Shown: positions 1 through 11,612 of the stretch, in pieces | Position numbering within the stretch: the first letter of the stretch is position 1 | How the letters are laid out: every line of letters starts with the position of its first letter | From: Hygrophila difformis | Lineage: Eukaryota; Streptophyta; Magnoliopsida; Lamiales; Acanthaceae | NCBI GenBank assembly: GCA_030278955.1 | Contig: JAOANR010000006.1 | Span: forward strand, 13,551,974-13,615,973 | Reading direction: 5' to 3' | Length of the DNA: 64,000 nt | Program-made: the position numbers and the translations under genes | The notes under the pieces: model-generated | Told to the model about the DNA's origin: nothing | Database searches by the model: none | The model's input: the letters and a program-made list of their open reading frames with translations, nothing else

Positions 1-49
1 TTAATTATGACCTTTTTTTTCACGGGAATTTAAGTAGTCGTGTTTAGTA

Positions 50-284
50 CTCTCTCCGTTCCTTTTTTTTTTAGTTGTTCCAAAATAGTTATCATTTTTA
101 GGTAGTTATATTGTGTTTTTACTATATTGCCTTTCACTTTATATAAATGCTATTTGTTGATATTTCTTAAGAATGAATTTAGTTGAAGGGTAAAAATGTA
201 AATTTATGAGTTAATTAATGCAAAGTGCAAACATTGGTTATTGAAATTGAACTGAAAGAGACAACTAAAAAGGAACGGAGGGAG
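50..284. mobile_element. Stowaway-type MITE, 235 bp
   Basis: It begins CTCTCTCCGTTCC and ends GGAACGGAGGGAG, a terminal inverted repeat typical of Stowaway/mariner MITEs. TA dinucleotides flank it at 48-49 and 285-286. It belongs to the same subfamily as 3538-3774, which has the same length and similar internal sequence. It is inserted in the larger host MITE. Confidence 0.8.
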
Positions 285-299
285 TACTTATCTTATCTT

Positions 300-545
300 T
301 AATATCTATTTCATTTGCATGGTGATTACTATTCATTGAATAACTTTAATAAAAAAAATTAATATAATTACATATGAAAAATATAGTCAAATAAGATGTT
401 GTTGATTCGTTTAATCATATAGTTTTTAAATATTACATTTTCATAATTTTTATTTATATAAAATATAAGTTATTAATGATTTAAAATGTGCATTGGATTG
501 CGTGAAATGCAGAAGTGGTGCAGATATTAAAAAAAGGGAGGAAGC
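300..545. mobile_element. Degenerate MITE of the ~260-bp subfamily
   Basis: The stretch TTCGTTTAATCATATAG, then a block with TTATTAATGATTTAAAATG and GCATTGGATTGCGTG, then AAAAGGGAGGAAG near 535-540 resembles the right two thirds of the elements at 727-983 and 14870-15136. The left end is not clear. No gene is seen here. Confidence 0.4.
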
Positions 546-726
546 AATTAAGTGATGTGATTAAACTTGGTTATTACCCACATTATATTTTATAATAGTT
601 ATATTTGACTTTTAACATTATTTATGATTTCACTTTGATTCAATATTATTGTAATGATGTAAGAGGAGAAAAAATAGTCAAGTGTTGTATTGTTAGGATC
701 GTCTAATCATGTAGTTTTAAAATATA

Positions 727-983
727 CTTCCTCTGTTTTTTTTGTTAGCTACGGTTTGACAAATGCTATTTTCACTTATATACTTTGACTTAAAGTTTTA
801 TAATGGTTATATAAGTTAAAATATAACTAAGTGAGATCTTGTTAGATTCGTCTCGTCTTGCAGTTTTTAAATATCGAACTTTTAGAATTTTTATTTGTAC
901 CGAATTTGAGTTATTAATGGTTTAAATGTACATTGGACTGCGTGCTGGATGGGTCCGTAGAAATCTTAAAAAAATAGAGGAAG
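727..983. mobile_element. Stowaway-type MITE, 257 bp
   Basis: It has CTTCCTCTGTTTT and AAATAGAGGAAG ends with TA target duplications at 725-726 and 984-985. It is the same subfamily as 14870-15136 and 15445-15704; all carry the CATTGGACTGCGTG-type block. It is inserted in the host MITE. Confidence 0.7.
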
Positions 984-1130
984 TATATTTTATATAATTT
1001 TTTACTTATATCTATTTTCATGTAATGGTTAAACAATTGCATTGAACTTTGTGTAGAAAGCCAGAAAGTTCAATTGTCATTATTATGGTGTTTTTTTTTA
1101 TCATACTTAATTTGCTTAAAAGGGAAAATA

Positions 1131-1589
1131 GGGTCCGTTTGGATTGACTTTTGAAAAAAACATAAGCCAAACGCAGAAGTAGAAGTAGAAGTCAAAAGTA
1201 GAAGCGTGTAATTTTTGTGTTTGGATGTAATTTTTGAAAAGCAGCTTTCTTTAAAAAAAGTTTGTTTGGATTTGTAAAAGTGAAAAGTGCTTTTGAAATG
1301 TATAAATTATCAAAAATGATATCCTACTTATATGGATAGTATATATTTATAGTGTAATTTAAATAAATTAGTGGGGACATTTATGACTCTGCACACATTA
1401 CTAAGTGCTTTTGGCTTTTGCTTTTCAAAGAAGCATCGCTCGCCAGCTTTTTCTAGAAGTACTTTTGTGGCTTTTCGATGTGCTTTTGCTTTTTCTGAAG
1501 ATCCAATCCAAACACTTATTTTCCCTAAAAGTGTTTTTGGTATAAGCAAAAGCCAAAAGTACCTTTGCAGAAGCCATTCCAAACAACCC
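1131..1589. mobile_element. Tourist/PIF-Harbinger-like MITE, 459 bp
   Basis: Its ends are GGGTCCGTTTGGATTGAC and the complement of GGGTTGTTTGGAATGGC, so the imperfect terminal inverted repeat is about 18 bp. ATA flanks both ends (1128-1130 and 1590-1592). PIF/Harbinger elements make 3-bp duplications, usually TWA, so the superfamily call is tentative. The interior is rich in AAAAGC and GCTTTT, giving long imperfect self-complementarity. The short ORFs across it are not genes. Confidence 0.6.
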
Positions 1590-1693
1590 ATATAGTCAAT
1601 TCTTTTGTGACACCCCAAAGAGAAAAAAGTGACCATAATTATTGGGACGGATGAAGTAGTATTTAGAGTTTGGATATAGAATTTAGAGTTTTA

Positions 1694-2147
1694 GAGCATG
1701 TTTGTTTTGCCTTAATTTTTCTCTTTTTGACTTTTGCTTCTTCCAAAAGTCCTTTTGAATTTTTTAGCTGTTGTTTTGACTTTTTTTTTTAAAAAAAAGG
1801 AGAAGCAAAAGTTAAAATTCTACTTTTTTTTTTTCAAAGTAGGTATGGGATTATTTTTTTTAAGGAGAAGTCATTCAATAATAAAAATACAAAAATAACC
1901 CTATTTAAAAAGGAAATAAAATTAATTATAAATATCATTATAATATTTATGTCCATTTTAATAATTTTAATATATCAAAAGTCCTTCTACGTACAATTCA
2001 TCCAAACATGTTTCCGTTGAAAAGCAACTTTAATAATATCCATCCAAACAATTATTTGAGCTGTTTTTGCTTTTGAATTCTCTTTTTCCCTCCTTCTCAT
2101 TCTTCTACTCAATTCTCCTTTTTTCACAAGCCAAAACAAACAGGCCT
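1694..2147. mobile_element. Tourist/PIF-Harbinger-like MITE, 454 bp
   Basis: It starts GAGCATGTTTGTTTTGCCTT and ends with the complement of AGGCCTGTTTGTTTTGGCTT. TTA is duplicated at 1691-1693 and 2148-2150, which is the PIF/Harbinger signature. It has no ORF. Confidence 0.7.
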
Positions 2148-2286
2148 TTATTAGTATTTAGAGTTTGGAGTTAGAGAATTTAGAGTTAGAATTTATAATG
2201 ACCAATAATTTTAATTTAGATAATTTTAAATAATAGTAGCCGACTTGTTACCAATTTTTTTATAATAATAGTAGGAGTATTTGATA

Positions 2287-2534
2287 CTTCATCCGTCTCA
2301 TTATTTTTGTTACGGACTCACCCAACACGTATGTCGATACATATTTTTAATGGCTAATAACTTAAATTGTGTACAATAAAAAATTATAAAAAGTTAATTG
2401 TCTAAACTACAAGATTATACGAATCTAATAAGATCTCACTTGACTATGATTTTCTTACATAGCTACGATAAAAATTTAAATCAAAGTTAAATAGTGTCCA
2501 AAATCCATTCGTAATAAAAACACGGAGACGAAGG
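2287..2534. mobile_element. Stowaway-type MITE, 248 bp
   Basis: The ends are CTTCATCCGTCTC and GAGACGAAGG, with TA at 2285-2286 and 2535-2536. The interior shares a run of ATATTTTTAATGGCTAATAA-type sequence with the other ~255-bp MITEs in this window. Confidence 0.7.
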
Positions 2535-2976
2535 TAATATTAGAATACAAAGATTTTAGTTTGAAAAAGCTTGTGGAAAAAGAAGTCCCAGTTTAGAGTT
2601 TATATAAAATTCAGTGGTTAAGTATTTATTTTAAGAGTTAAACGCTAACATTTTATTCTCAACACAACTTTTTTTTTTCTTTCAATTTTATGGAATGGAC
2701 TCCCACTATCCTCTTTCCTAATCTGTATATGTTGTTCAAAAAAAAAAGAAAAAAAGAAAAAAAGAAAATATTATAAGTATTGGTTTTTAACCATTCATGG
2801 TAACACTGAGATAAAAACTAACAATGAGATAAATAAAATAATCATGCGATAGTGAAATGATGACACGGTTTCTCCACCCTTGCCTAAATCTCAAATTTAA
2901 GCAAAAGAAGTACTATTAGTATATTTGAGAAAGTACACTTCTTTATGGGGTTCACATTCCTCCATCCAAAATAGTA

Positions 2977-3431
2977 CTCCCTCCGTCTCATTAAAAGTGA
3001 CCACTTCTTTTTTTTTGGCACGGAAATTTAGGTTGTGGTGTTTAGTAGTTAAAGTAGTATGAGTAAATTTGACTAATCCATCGGTCTAATTTATAATTGT
3101 TACATTTGACTAATAACCATATTTATTATTTAATTTTGATTTAATGTTATCGTAATGATGTAGAAAGAAAAAAATAGTCAAGTGTGGTCTTGTTGGAATC
3201 GTCTAATCGTATAGTTTTAGAATATATATTTTATATAATTTTTATTTATACCCATTTTGAGATAGTAATGGTTAAACATATACAGAGACTTTGTGCAGAA
3301 AATACAATTATCATTATTGTGGGGGTTTTTAATCATGCTTATGTTAATCTAATTTACTTAAAATGGAAAGTTGCCAACCTTATTGGGACACCAAAAAAAT
3401 GAATAGTGACCACTTTTAATGAGACAGGAAG
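2977..3431. mobile_element. Intact ~455-bp mariner/Stowaway-like MITE
   Basis: It starts CTCCCTCCGTCTCATTAAAA and ends TTTTAATGAGACAGGAAG, with TA at 2975-2976 and 3432-3433. It is the best full reference copy of this family in the window. A second copy in the opposite orientation lies at 3818-4461, and a broken one at 1-1656. No protein is encoded. Confidence 0.8.
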
Positions 3432-3537
3432 TATAATCTCAATATGGCTAGTGGAATGAGAAAAAGTGAAAGACAAAAATAAACTACTACAGAAAATTTC
3501 TAAAACATAAAAGCTCTTTGTAATTTAATCGTAAATA

Positions 3538-3774
3538 CTCCCTCCATTACTTTTTAGTTGTGTTTTTAAAGATTAAAAAGTGTTCCATAATAGTTATCGT
3601 TTTTAGGCATTTATATGTAGTTATGCTATATTTTTACTATATTGTCCTTCACTTTATATAAATGCTATTTATTGATATTTATTAAGAATGCGTTTAGTTG
3701 AAAGGTAAAAATATAAATTTATGAGTTAATTAATGCAAATTTTGAATATTAAAATTGAGTTGAAATGGAGGGAG
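3538..3774. mobile_element. Stowaway-type MITE, 237 bp
   Basis: The ends are CTCCCTCCATTAC and AAATGGAGGGAG with TA at 3536-3537 and 3775-3776. It is closely related to the element at 50-284; both contain the AGTTATCGTTTTTAGG-type and ATATTGTCCTTCACTTTATA-type blocks. Confidence 0.8.
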
Positions 3775-3817
3775 TAGTTAATTTTCTATTTCTATTAAGT
3801 AGGAGCGTTAACAATTA

Positions 3818-4461
3818 CTCCCTCCGTCCCATTAAAAGTGGCCACTATTCCTTTTTGGGGTGTCCCATTAAAAGTGACCACTTTCCCTTTTAAGTAAATT
3901 AGATTAACATAAACATGATTAAAACCCCCACAATAATGACAATTGTACTTTCTGCACAAAGTCCCTATATATGTTTAACCATTAATATCTCAAAATGGGT
4001 ATAAATAAAAATTATATAAAATATATATTCTAAAACTATACAATTAGACGATTTCAACAAGATCACACTTGACTATTTTTATCTTTCTACATCATTACGA
4101 TAACATTAAATCAAAGTTAAATACTCCCTCCGTCCCACCCCAAGTGTCTTGTTACTGTTGGGCACGAGAATTAAGGTGGAGTTGGTTTGTGAGTATATGG
4201 TGGGGTCCACATAGTTGTTGGAGGGGAAAATTATTTATATTTATAGAAAGAAGACATTTGTAATGGGACATCCAAAAATAGTAAGTAGGACATTTGGAAT
4301 GGGACAGAGGGAGTAATAAATATGGTTAAAATCAAATGTAACCATTATAAATTAGATGGATGAATTAGTCAAATTTACTCACACCACTTTAACTACTAAA
4401 TCCCACTATCTAAATTCTCGTGCCAAAAAGAAAGGGGCCACTTATATTGGGACGGAGGGAG
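3818..4461. mobile_element. ~452-bp mariner/Stowaway-like MITE split by a nested MITE
   Basis: CTCCCTCCGTCCCATTAAAA and GGGACGGAGGGAG mark the ends, with TA at 3816-3817 and 4462-4463. Removing the nested element at 4124-4313 and its TA leaves about 452 bp. That matches, in reverse orientation, the copy at 2977-3431. Confidence 0.8.
4124..4313. mobile_element. Nested Stowaway-type MITE, 190 bp
   Basis: CTCCCTCCGTCCCACCCCAAG and GGGACAGAGGGAG ends, TA at 4122-4123 and 4314-4315. It sits inside the element at 3818-4461, so it is the younger insertion. Confidence 0.8.
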
Positions 4462-4912
4462 TAACATTTAAGAAACACTTAAACTTTTACTACAAAAAAC
4501 CCCAATTGGATTAGTCGTTACGGCACCAGGGAACGGCCCATATTGATCTGAAAAAGGGAAGCACAAATGTACGGCCCAAAATTTTCAGCGACATATGCTT
4601 TGCTTTCACCACCAATCAATCACATCATGAAGCAAACAAAAGTGTCCTTGGTTAAAATAATGGGTCCCGCCTCACGTGGTCCAGGGGGCTCCACCCGCCT
4701 TAATAGCTATGCGAAAAGTGGGTTGCGTTGCGATCTAGGGTGCCAAAATACCAATGACCAAAATGGGCCAATTTGACTATTTGAGTCGTGAACAGCAACG
4801 TGGCATGATGATCTGATTTTTAGGAAGTGTGACATGGAGGGTAATTTCGTAAAATCAAAATGTAATCTCTCTGGCATTTATTTATGATTCTTCACAAAAA
4901 TCCACAAGGAAG

Positions 4913-4918
4913 TATATA
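4913..4918 (+). promoter_or_regulatory. Candidate TATA box of the starch branching enzyme gene
   Basis: TATATA lies about 140 bases before the start codon at 5054, so transcription would begin near 4945-4950. The call rests on position and sequence only. Confidence 0.4.
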
Positions 4919-4959
4919 GACAGAGGACAGAGATATGCCCCGCAGGGTGTAGTGGAAGA

Positions 4960-5016
4960 ATGGAGGAGTTGATGGAAATGCCATATCTCCGGAATTGCGC
5001 AATCTCATCTCTCTAA
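4960..5016 (+). promoter_or_regulatory. Upstream ORF (18 codons) in the branching enzyme leader
   Basis: If transcription starts about 30 bases after the TATA at 4913, this ATG lies in the 5' leader. It opens an 18-codon frame ending in TAA 38 bases before the main ATG. It could lower translation of the main frame. A shorter ATG-TAG frame at 4935-4952 probably lies upstream of the transcription start. Confidence 0.4.
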
Positions 5017-5053
5017 CTTTTCGCCTGAACTCAAAAATTCATTCTCGGAAGAA

Positions 5054-8000
5054 ATGTACGCTTCAACCATCCTACTCTCTTCGCCAATTCGTTGCTTTTC
5101 TTCTCCAACCTCATGGCCAAATTCCTCCGCGGTAATTCCATATCATTTTAGGGCCAGTTTCTTTTCTGCTTCCCATTTTCTCTGTGTGTTAGTGTGACTG
5201 TGTGTGTTAATTCGTTTCTTTCTGTTTAATGGTTGGAGTTGGGAATTTTTCTTTTCCAGGAGTTGCTTTCACGAATTTGCTGTACTGGTAGTGTACATGG
5301 CTCCGAATATATTTGTTTGCGCAATCGCATTACACGTTGATCATGGTTGTGTGTGTGTGTGTGTTTGTTTGTTTGTTTTTTTGCCCCTATCGGTAATGAA
5401 GTTCCGGAGGGCAGTATGGTGATACGGGTTCTGTTTTTCAATAATTGTAGCAAGGAAGCCTGCATCCAGAAAAATGGTTTCTATCAAAGAAACAAAAATG
5501 GGAACTGCCCTGGACTTATCAAGCTGAAATTGGTGGCAGGGTTTGGGCAGCAACATCTTAGGGATTGTTGGAGAATTATTCTTTTCTTCTTTTATGGTGG
5601 ATTTACTCATTGAATAACTGATCCCAAGCCGAATATAATTTGTACGGAGTATTACGTTTTGCGCCTGTTAAGCTTGTGTTTTCTTGGCAAATCACGCCAT
5701 AGATGTCATTTTGTTGGTGCAATACATTAGCCATGATCATTGGTCCTGTGTTTTAGTTCACTAAAGTTTAGTACTGCTAGTCTGCTACTATCATCTCAAT
5801 GGATGTATTATTATGGATGTTTTTTTGTCTAATCGAGAAAGTCTAAGACTATAGTCATCTTAATTTAGTTAAGGGAACACTCTTTGATAGTACTTATCCT
5901 TGATTTGTTTGACAGGCCCCAGTTAGTGGCAACCGCATCAGAAAGCAGCAATTTGGACTCGTCTTGAATCCTCAAAAATTACTGGCACGTAGCAGTGCTA
6001 GTCCATTTTCAAGTTTGATGGAAAACGGAAAGGTATTCATTCCATTTATTTATATATATATATATATATCATGATTTCATACTAAAATTCACATTAACCT
6101 TTTACAAGGGACGAAATAATGGTATAATTCTTAAATTTCTTCAGAATCTAGCGTGCTTCATGAAATACTATTAACCTACTTTCTTTATCATCATCACAGT
6201 AAAGATTGTTATAGCATGATCACTGAGCACTTTCTTCATATTCCCCTGGTTTTGAAGTCAATAGAAAGTAGAAGCAAGCCTGAAATTATTAGAGATAATA
6301 CACTTGTAAAATGTGGTTCTCTGGGGAACATATGTACTGATTTATTTTTCCTTGAAAAATTCAATTTCGCAATAGATTGAATAAATGTAATTTTCATCAT
6401 TCCACAAGGTGGGCAATACATCTGTCTCAGCTGTTCTGACAGATGATGACTCTACAGTAGCAAATGTGGACGAAGGCAATGAAAATATTGTCCTCTTCAC
6501 TTTAGATCCAGGTTTGGAACTTTACAAAGATCACTTCCGATACAGAATAAATAGATTTGCAGATCAAAAGAACCTCATAGGAAAATATGAGGGAAGCCTT
6601 GAGGAATTTGCACAAGGTAATGATGGAATTAATGTCTGGTATCTTTCTGTTAGCAATGTTTGAATGTACGTGAATCATACCATATCTGAAGTTGTCCTGT
6701 CTCTACATGAAAACGTTACCAACTACCACTAAGTAGTATTTTGTCATTGGTTTCATTTAATGATGAAAATGTTCCTAAATATCCTTAATTCTCCAGTGAA
6801 CAAGATTTTTTCTAGAAATTCTTAATTCTTCGGTGTTGATTCTATAATCAAGACTTCCCATCACATTCAGGTTACTTGAAATTTGGATTTAACCGAGAAG
6901 AAGGATGCATTGTGTACCGTGAATGGGCACCAGCTGCACAGTAAGTCTGTCAAGCTCATAGATATTAGTTTTTCTGATATTCTTCCTTATTTGTTTCATT
7001 CAATTAGTTTCCTGCACATATAAATTGCTTTATTTTATTTAACACAGGGAAGCAGAACTTATTGGTGACTTCAATGGGTGGAATGGTTCCAAGCACAAGA
7101 TGGAGAAAGATCAATTTGGTGTTTGGAGCATTAAAATTCCTGATACTGGTGGGAATCCAGCCATTTCACACAACTCAAGAGTCAAGTTCAGATTTAAACA
7201 TGGCAATGGAGTTTGGGTTGACCGTATCCCTGCCTGGATTAAGTATGCTACTCAGGATCCTACAAGATTTGCTGCACCTTATGATGGTGTGTTCTGGGAC
7301 CCACCACCTTCCGAAAGGTATCTCAGCAACAAATAAAGTATAACAAGTTAGAACTAACATATTGTGTTCTAAATTAATACATACTAAGTGTTAGGTCTCT
7401 GGTCACAAGAATTTCATCATTTGGATGGGTTTTCATCATTAAATACAAAGAAGCTTTTCATTAAGATGACAGACTTTTATTCAAAAGACTTAGCCTATCT
7501 ATACATGTGAATGTATTACTGTCTTTAAAACATTTCATTGATCTTTCAGATACGAATTCAAACACCCTCGTCCGCCTAAACCCGTGGCACCGCGTATATA
7601 TGAAGCTCATGTTGGGATGAGTAGTTCTGAACCTCGTGTAAACACATATAGGGAGTTTGCAGATGAAGTATTGCCTCGTATTCAAGCAAACAATTATAAT
7701 ACAGTTCAGTTGATGGCTGTGATGGAGCATTCTTATTATGCATCATTTGGATATCATGTTACGAACTTTTTTGCTGTGAGCAGTCGATCTGGGACGCCAG
7801 AAGACCTAAAATATTTGATTGATAAGGCGCATAGTCTAGGTCTTCGAGTGTTGATGGATGTCATTCACAGCCATGCAAGCAACAATGTCACGGATGGTCT
7901 CAATGGTTTTGACGTTGGGCAAAGCTCTCAAGATTCTTATTTTCACACTGGAGAGCGAGGGTATCATAAATTGTGGGACAGCAGACTATTCAACTATGCG

Positions 8001-11000
8001 AATTGGGAAGTTCTTCGATTTCTTTTGTCAAATTTGAGGTGGTGGCTGGATGAGTTTATGTTTGATGGGTTTAGATTTGATGGGGTAACCTCAATGCTGT
8101 ATCATCATCATGGGATAAACATGGGATTCACTGGAAACTATAATGAGTACTTTAGTGAGGTCACAGATGTTGATGCTGTGGTTTATCTAATGTTGGCTAA
8201 TGATCTTATACACAGTATCGTGCCTGATGCAACCGTGGTTGCTGAAGATGTTTCTGGGATGCCTGGACTTGGTAGGCCAGTTTCTGAGGGTGGAGTTGGT
8301 TTTGATTACCGCTTAGCAATGGCCATTCCAGACAAGTGGATTGACTACTTAAAAAATAAGAAAGATGAAGAATGGTCGATGAATGAAATCACTTGGAGCT
8401 TGACAAACAGGAGGTATACTGAAAAGTGTATAGCTTATGCTGAGAGCCATGATCAGGTTCATACTGCTAAATTTGCTCCCTTTGGATTAACTCATGGAAC
8501 ACTTAGTTATTTTATTTGTACTCCGTATTGTATTATTTATAAAGAATTCAAGGGGGTATGTGTGAACAGAAAGAGTAGAGAGTATATGATTAGGTAATTA
8601 AGGTATTTAATCCATTGTTTGGAGTAAACATCTCATATATCTGGTTTTCTTTGCCCTTTGTGCCATGATCAGTCCATTGTGGGTGATAAAACAATTGCAT
8701 TTCTCCTGATGGATAAAGAGATGTATACTGGTATGTCATGCCTGATTGAGGCTTCTCCAGTAATTGACCGTGGAATTGCAGTTCATAAGGTATCATTTCA
8801 TTTGTAATTCATTGTATATTAGAATATTGGGGCCTTTGCAAGTTCGTCCTGTAGGTGCTTTTAAATTCTTATAATGTTTTTGCAGATGATTCATTTTCTA
8901 ACAATGTCATTAGGGGGAGAGGGCTACCTCAATTTCATGGGAAATGAGGTAAATGATTCTAAAGTTGAATGTCTCTGATGATATCAGAATCTGATGGCAA
9001 ATAAATTGCTATTAGTTTGAAGTTTTCACCATTATGGTAAAAATGGATATAGCTTTTTTTTTTTTTTCCTCTCTCTCTCTCTCTCTCTGATTTTTCACAA
9101 TGACAGTGATTGAATATTTGTAAGGTGTTGACCTTTCATCCACTATAAATGGTTCTTCGAACTATCTTGAAGGAACACTTTGGGAGATATTTTGTGAAAC
9201 TACTACCATTTATCCATTTTTCTAATAGACCTGAATTTTTTCTTTTTAGTTTGGCCATCCTGAATGGATTGATTTCCCTAGGGAAGGAAATAGTTGGAGT
9301 TATGATAAGTGTAGACGCCAATGGGACCTTGTGGATACAGACCATCTAAGATTCAAGGTTTGTTGTCAGTGATATAGAATGATCTTTTGTGGGTTTGATT
9401 TCTTGGCTCAGACTATCTAACCAAATTTTGTTGCCTTGACACAATTGCCAATATCTATCATGAAACATAAATTCTTTTACAAGCTGCAGGTTATATAATC
9501 TATACTGTAGTATGTTTGCTTGCTTCTTTCTTCTTTCTATCCTTTCCTTTCTTGAGACTTCTTGAAACTTTTTTCTTGCTGTCTAAGTTTCTCTCCAGGT
9601 TTAGCTCAATTCTGCCCTTTTTCTTTTCATTGTAAACATGCAGTTTCTGAATGCATTTGACAGCGCCATGAATTTGCTTGATGAAAAATATAATTTCCTT
9701 GCATCAGAAAAATTGTTTGTGAGCTGTACCAATGAAGATGACAAGGTAAACACATGTCTAGATATGAGCACTGGTTTTGGATTATAATTTTGGTGCGGCA
9801 AAAGTTTGTGTCGGCTGATCTATTGTTCTTATAATTGTAATTTGGCAGATTATTGTTTTTGAACGCAGAGATTTAGTATTCGTGTTTAACTTCCATCCCG
9901 AAAACACATATGAAGGGTAAGGGTTCCTAGTTAAGATACAATTGATTTGCCCTGGTTCTTTTTATTGCAGAACATCTGCATTCTTGTGAGTTACAATATC
10001 TTTTACTCTGGTTCCAGTTTGCCTTGATGAATTTGCACATAGTGATGTTACAGGTATAAAATAGGTTGCGATGCACCTGGAAAATATCGAGTTGCTTTGG
10101 ACAGTGATGCTTGGGAATTTGGTGGACTGGGAAGAGTAAGAAGCCCTTCCCCTGAAATTCAATCTGTCCTCCTCTGGAATTTAACTTTGATCTCACATAA
10201 CCAAAAGAAACTGAAGTGTCCCTGACTCTTTATTGGGGAAATCCATTTTCAAAGTAGTATAAAGGCTTTCTTGTCGTGTGACTAACTGAAGTATTGAAGT
10301 TATGTCAACCCCACAAGTGCCCTATAAATTTCCTTTTTGAAATATTGGGTTTGATTTATCAATCAGCTCATGAGTTAAACACGCAGGTGGAATAACTTGA
10401 ACTATTCATAGCAATTGGTTTCAAACCAATGCGCTGACAACTGCTTTACCCCTTCTCACCATCTACTAACTTCTTTCTCAATGACAAGGCAGAGCTTTTT
10501 TTTGCTTATTTTCATATTTATCATGTCTCCTGATTGTTGTTTGCTGGCAGGTGGGCCATGATGTTGATCATTTCACTACCCCTGAAGGAATACCTGGTGT
10601 CCCAGAGACAAATTTTAATAACCGCCCAAACTCCTTCAAAGTGCTTTCTCCTCCGCGTACATGTGTGGTAAAATGACCTTGCACCATTTTGTATTTGCAA
10701 ATAATTCTCTCCATGTTTTCCGTTTATCCTAGTTTGGCTCATGTTTGAAGTAAATATGTGGGTCCAGTACTTTGTGCCTACCCCAAAAAGAAAAAGTCTG
10801 GATGCTACGAAATTCTATTGCAAAGTTAATGATAACCTCATTTTATTATATTCCCAAGAAAATAGACAACAGAAAACTCTAAAAGGTGATAAGTGATATC
10901 CTTGCTGAGATGCCTGAACGTAACTTCTGTTGAAGGTGTATTATCGAGTTGAAGAAAGTGAAGACGACGAGACAACCAGCCAAAGCAAGCCTGGTGCAGT

Positions 11001-11148
11001 CAAAATGGTAGACAGCAATGAAAGCTCTAGTGAAGAATCTTATCCAGAAGAGGCGGTGGTAGAGGTGGCTGAAAAAGATGGTCGGGATGAGGAGGTAGGG
11101 GCAGAAGTGGGACATGTGGACGATGAGGAGGAGCTTGTAGAGAGCTGA
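5054..11148 (+). CDS. SBE1: 1,4-alpha-glucan branching enzyme, class I / family B (14 exons, 839 aa)
   Basis: Starch branching enzyme: cuts alpha-1,4-glucan chains and rejoins them as alpha-1,6 branches during amylopectin synthesis in plastids. Exons: 5054-5131, 5916-6032, 6409-6616, 6871-6940, 7048-7317, 7550-8456, 8673-8789, 8886-8948, 9250-9357, 9644-9745, 9849-9916, 10054-10135, 10551-10667, 10936-11148. All junctions are GT-AG and in phase, giving 839 codons, close to other plant SBEI proteins. The Ser-rich N-terminus (first 60 or so residues) looks like a chloroplast transit peptide. A CBM48-type domain spans about residues 145-240. The GH13 barrel carries DVIHSHAS (Asp ~351), GFRFDG (nucleophile Asp ~425), AEDVSG (acid/base Glu ~480) and ESHDQ (Asp ~549). 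The C-terminus after residue ~775 is strongly acidic. [19 protein letters not shown] and the acidic tail favour class I over class II. The gene looks intact. Confidence 0.95.
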
Positions 11149-11256
11149 TGGAAAAATCCTCCTTTCTTGTCCAGGTAACAACAAATCATGCTGCAGTCAA
11201 ATTTTTTTTGTTGTTGCTACAGATGTAGTGTGCATAATGAAATCATCAATTAAAAT

Positions 11257-11262
11257 AATAAA
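11257..11262 (+). terminator. Candidate poly(A) signal of the branching enzyme gene
   Basis: AATAAA about 110 bases after the stop codon. It lies within an A-rich run and just before the T20/A10 tract at 11281-11310. Confidence 0.35.
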
Positions 11263-11280
11263 ACAGAAGAGAGTTTTTTC

Positions 11281-11310
11281 TTTTTTTTTTTTTTTTTTTG
11301 AAAAAAAAAA
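11281..11310. repeat. Poly(T)-poly(A) tract between convergent genes
   Basis: About 19 T, then G, then 10 A, placed between the 3' ends of the convergent branching enzyme and cyclin genes. It can fold back on itself. A minus-strand AATAAA at 11324-11329 may be the cyclin poly(A) signal. Confidence 0.6.
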
Positions 11311-11612
11311 GCCTTCAATTTCTTTTATTACAAAACCTCTGTATCTCCCCTCAAGCCATAAAATGTCGAAAGGCAACAAACAAATGCTAGAAACAAGCAA
11401 AATTTACTTTGGTAAAATATGTATGGAGGATTGAGGAACCCCCAACACCCACCACCCCACCAACCTGAAGGGGCAGGCAACTTGTGTTGCTCAATTTGCC
11501 CATATACTACAATCCTATTCAGCCAACAGGCAACCCCATCACTGTCAGCAATAGAATAAAATCCCAACACTAACATTACATTATCTATAAATTCTTGGCA
11601 GTCAGTCACTTG

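Larger units (their letters stand above)
1..1656. mobile_element. Host MITE of the ~455-bp mariner/Stowaway-like family, interrupted by four other MITEs
   Basis: Pieces at 1-49, about 546-724, 986-1130 and 1593-1656 line up in order with the intact copy at 2977-3431. Shared blocks are the early CACGG-AATTTA block, the AATAGTCAAGTGT-GTCTAATC block, the GGTTAAACA-TTTGTG block and a GGGACGGATGAAGTA end. The left end lies at or before base 1. The gaps are filled by separate elements at 50-284, about 300-545, 727-983 and 1131-1589. No coding potential is visible. Confidence 0.6.

Noticed and set aside
8457..8597. Read-through of the branching enzyme exon 6 frame to 8597
   Set aside because: A GT donor at 8457 and continuation of the conserved protein at 8673 show that 8457-8672 is an intron.
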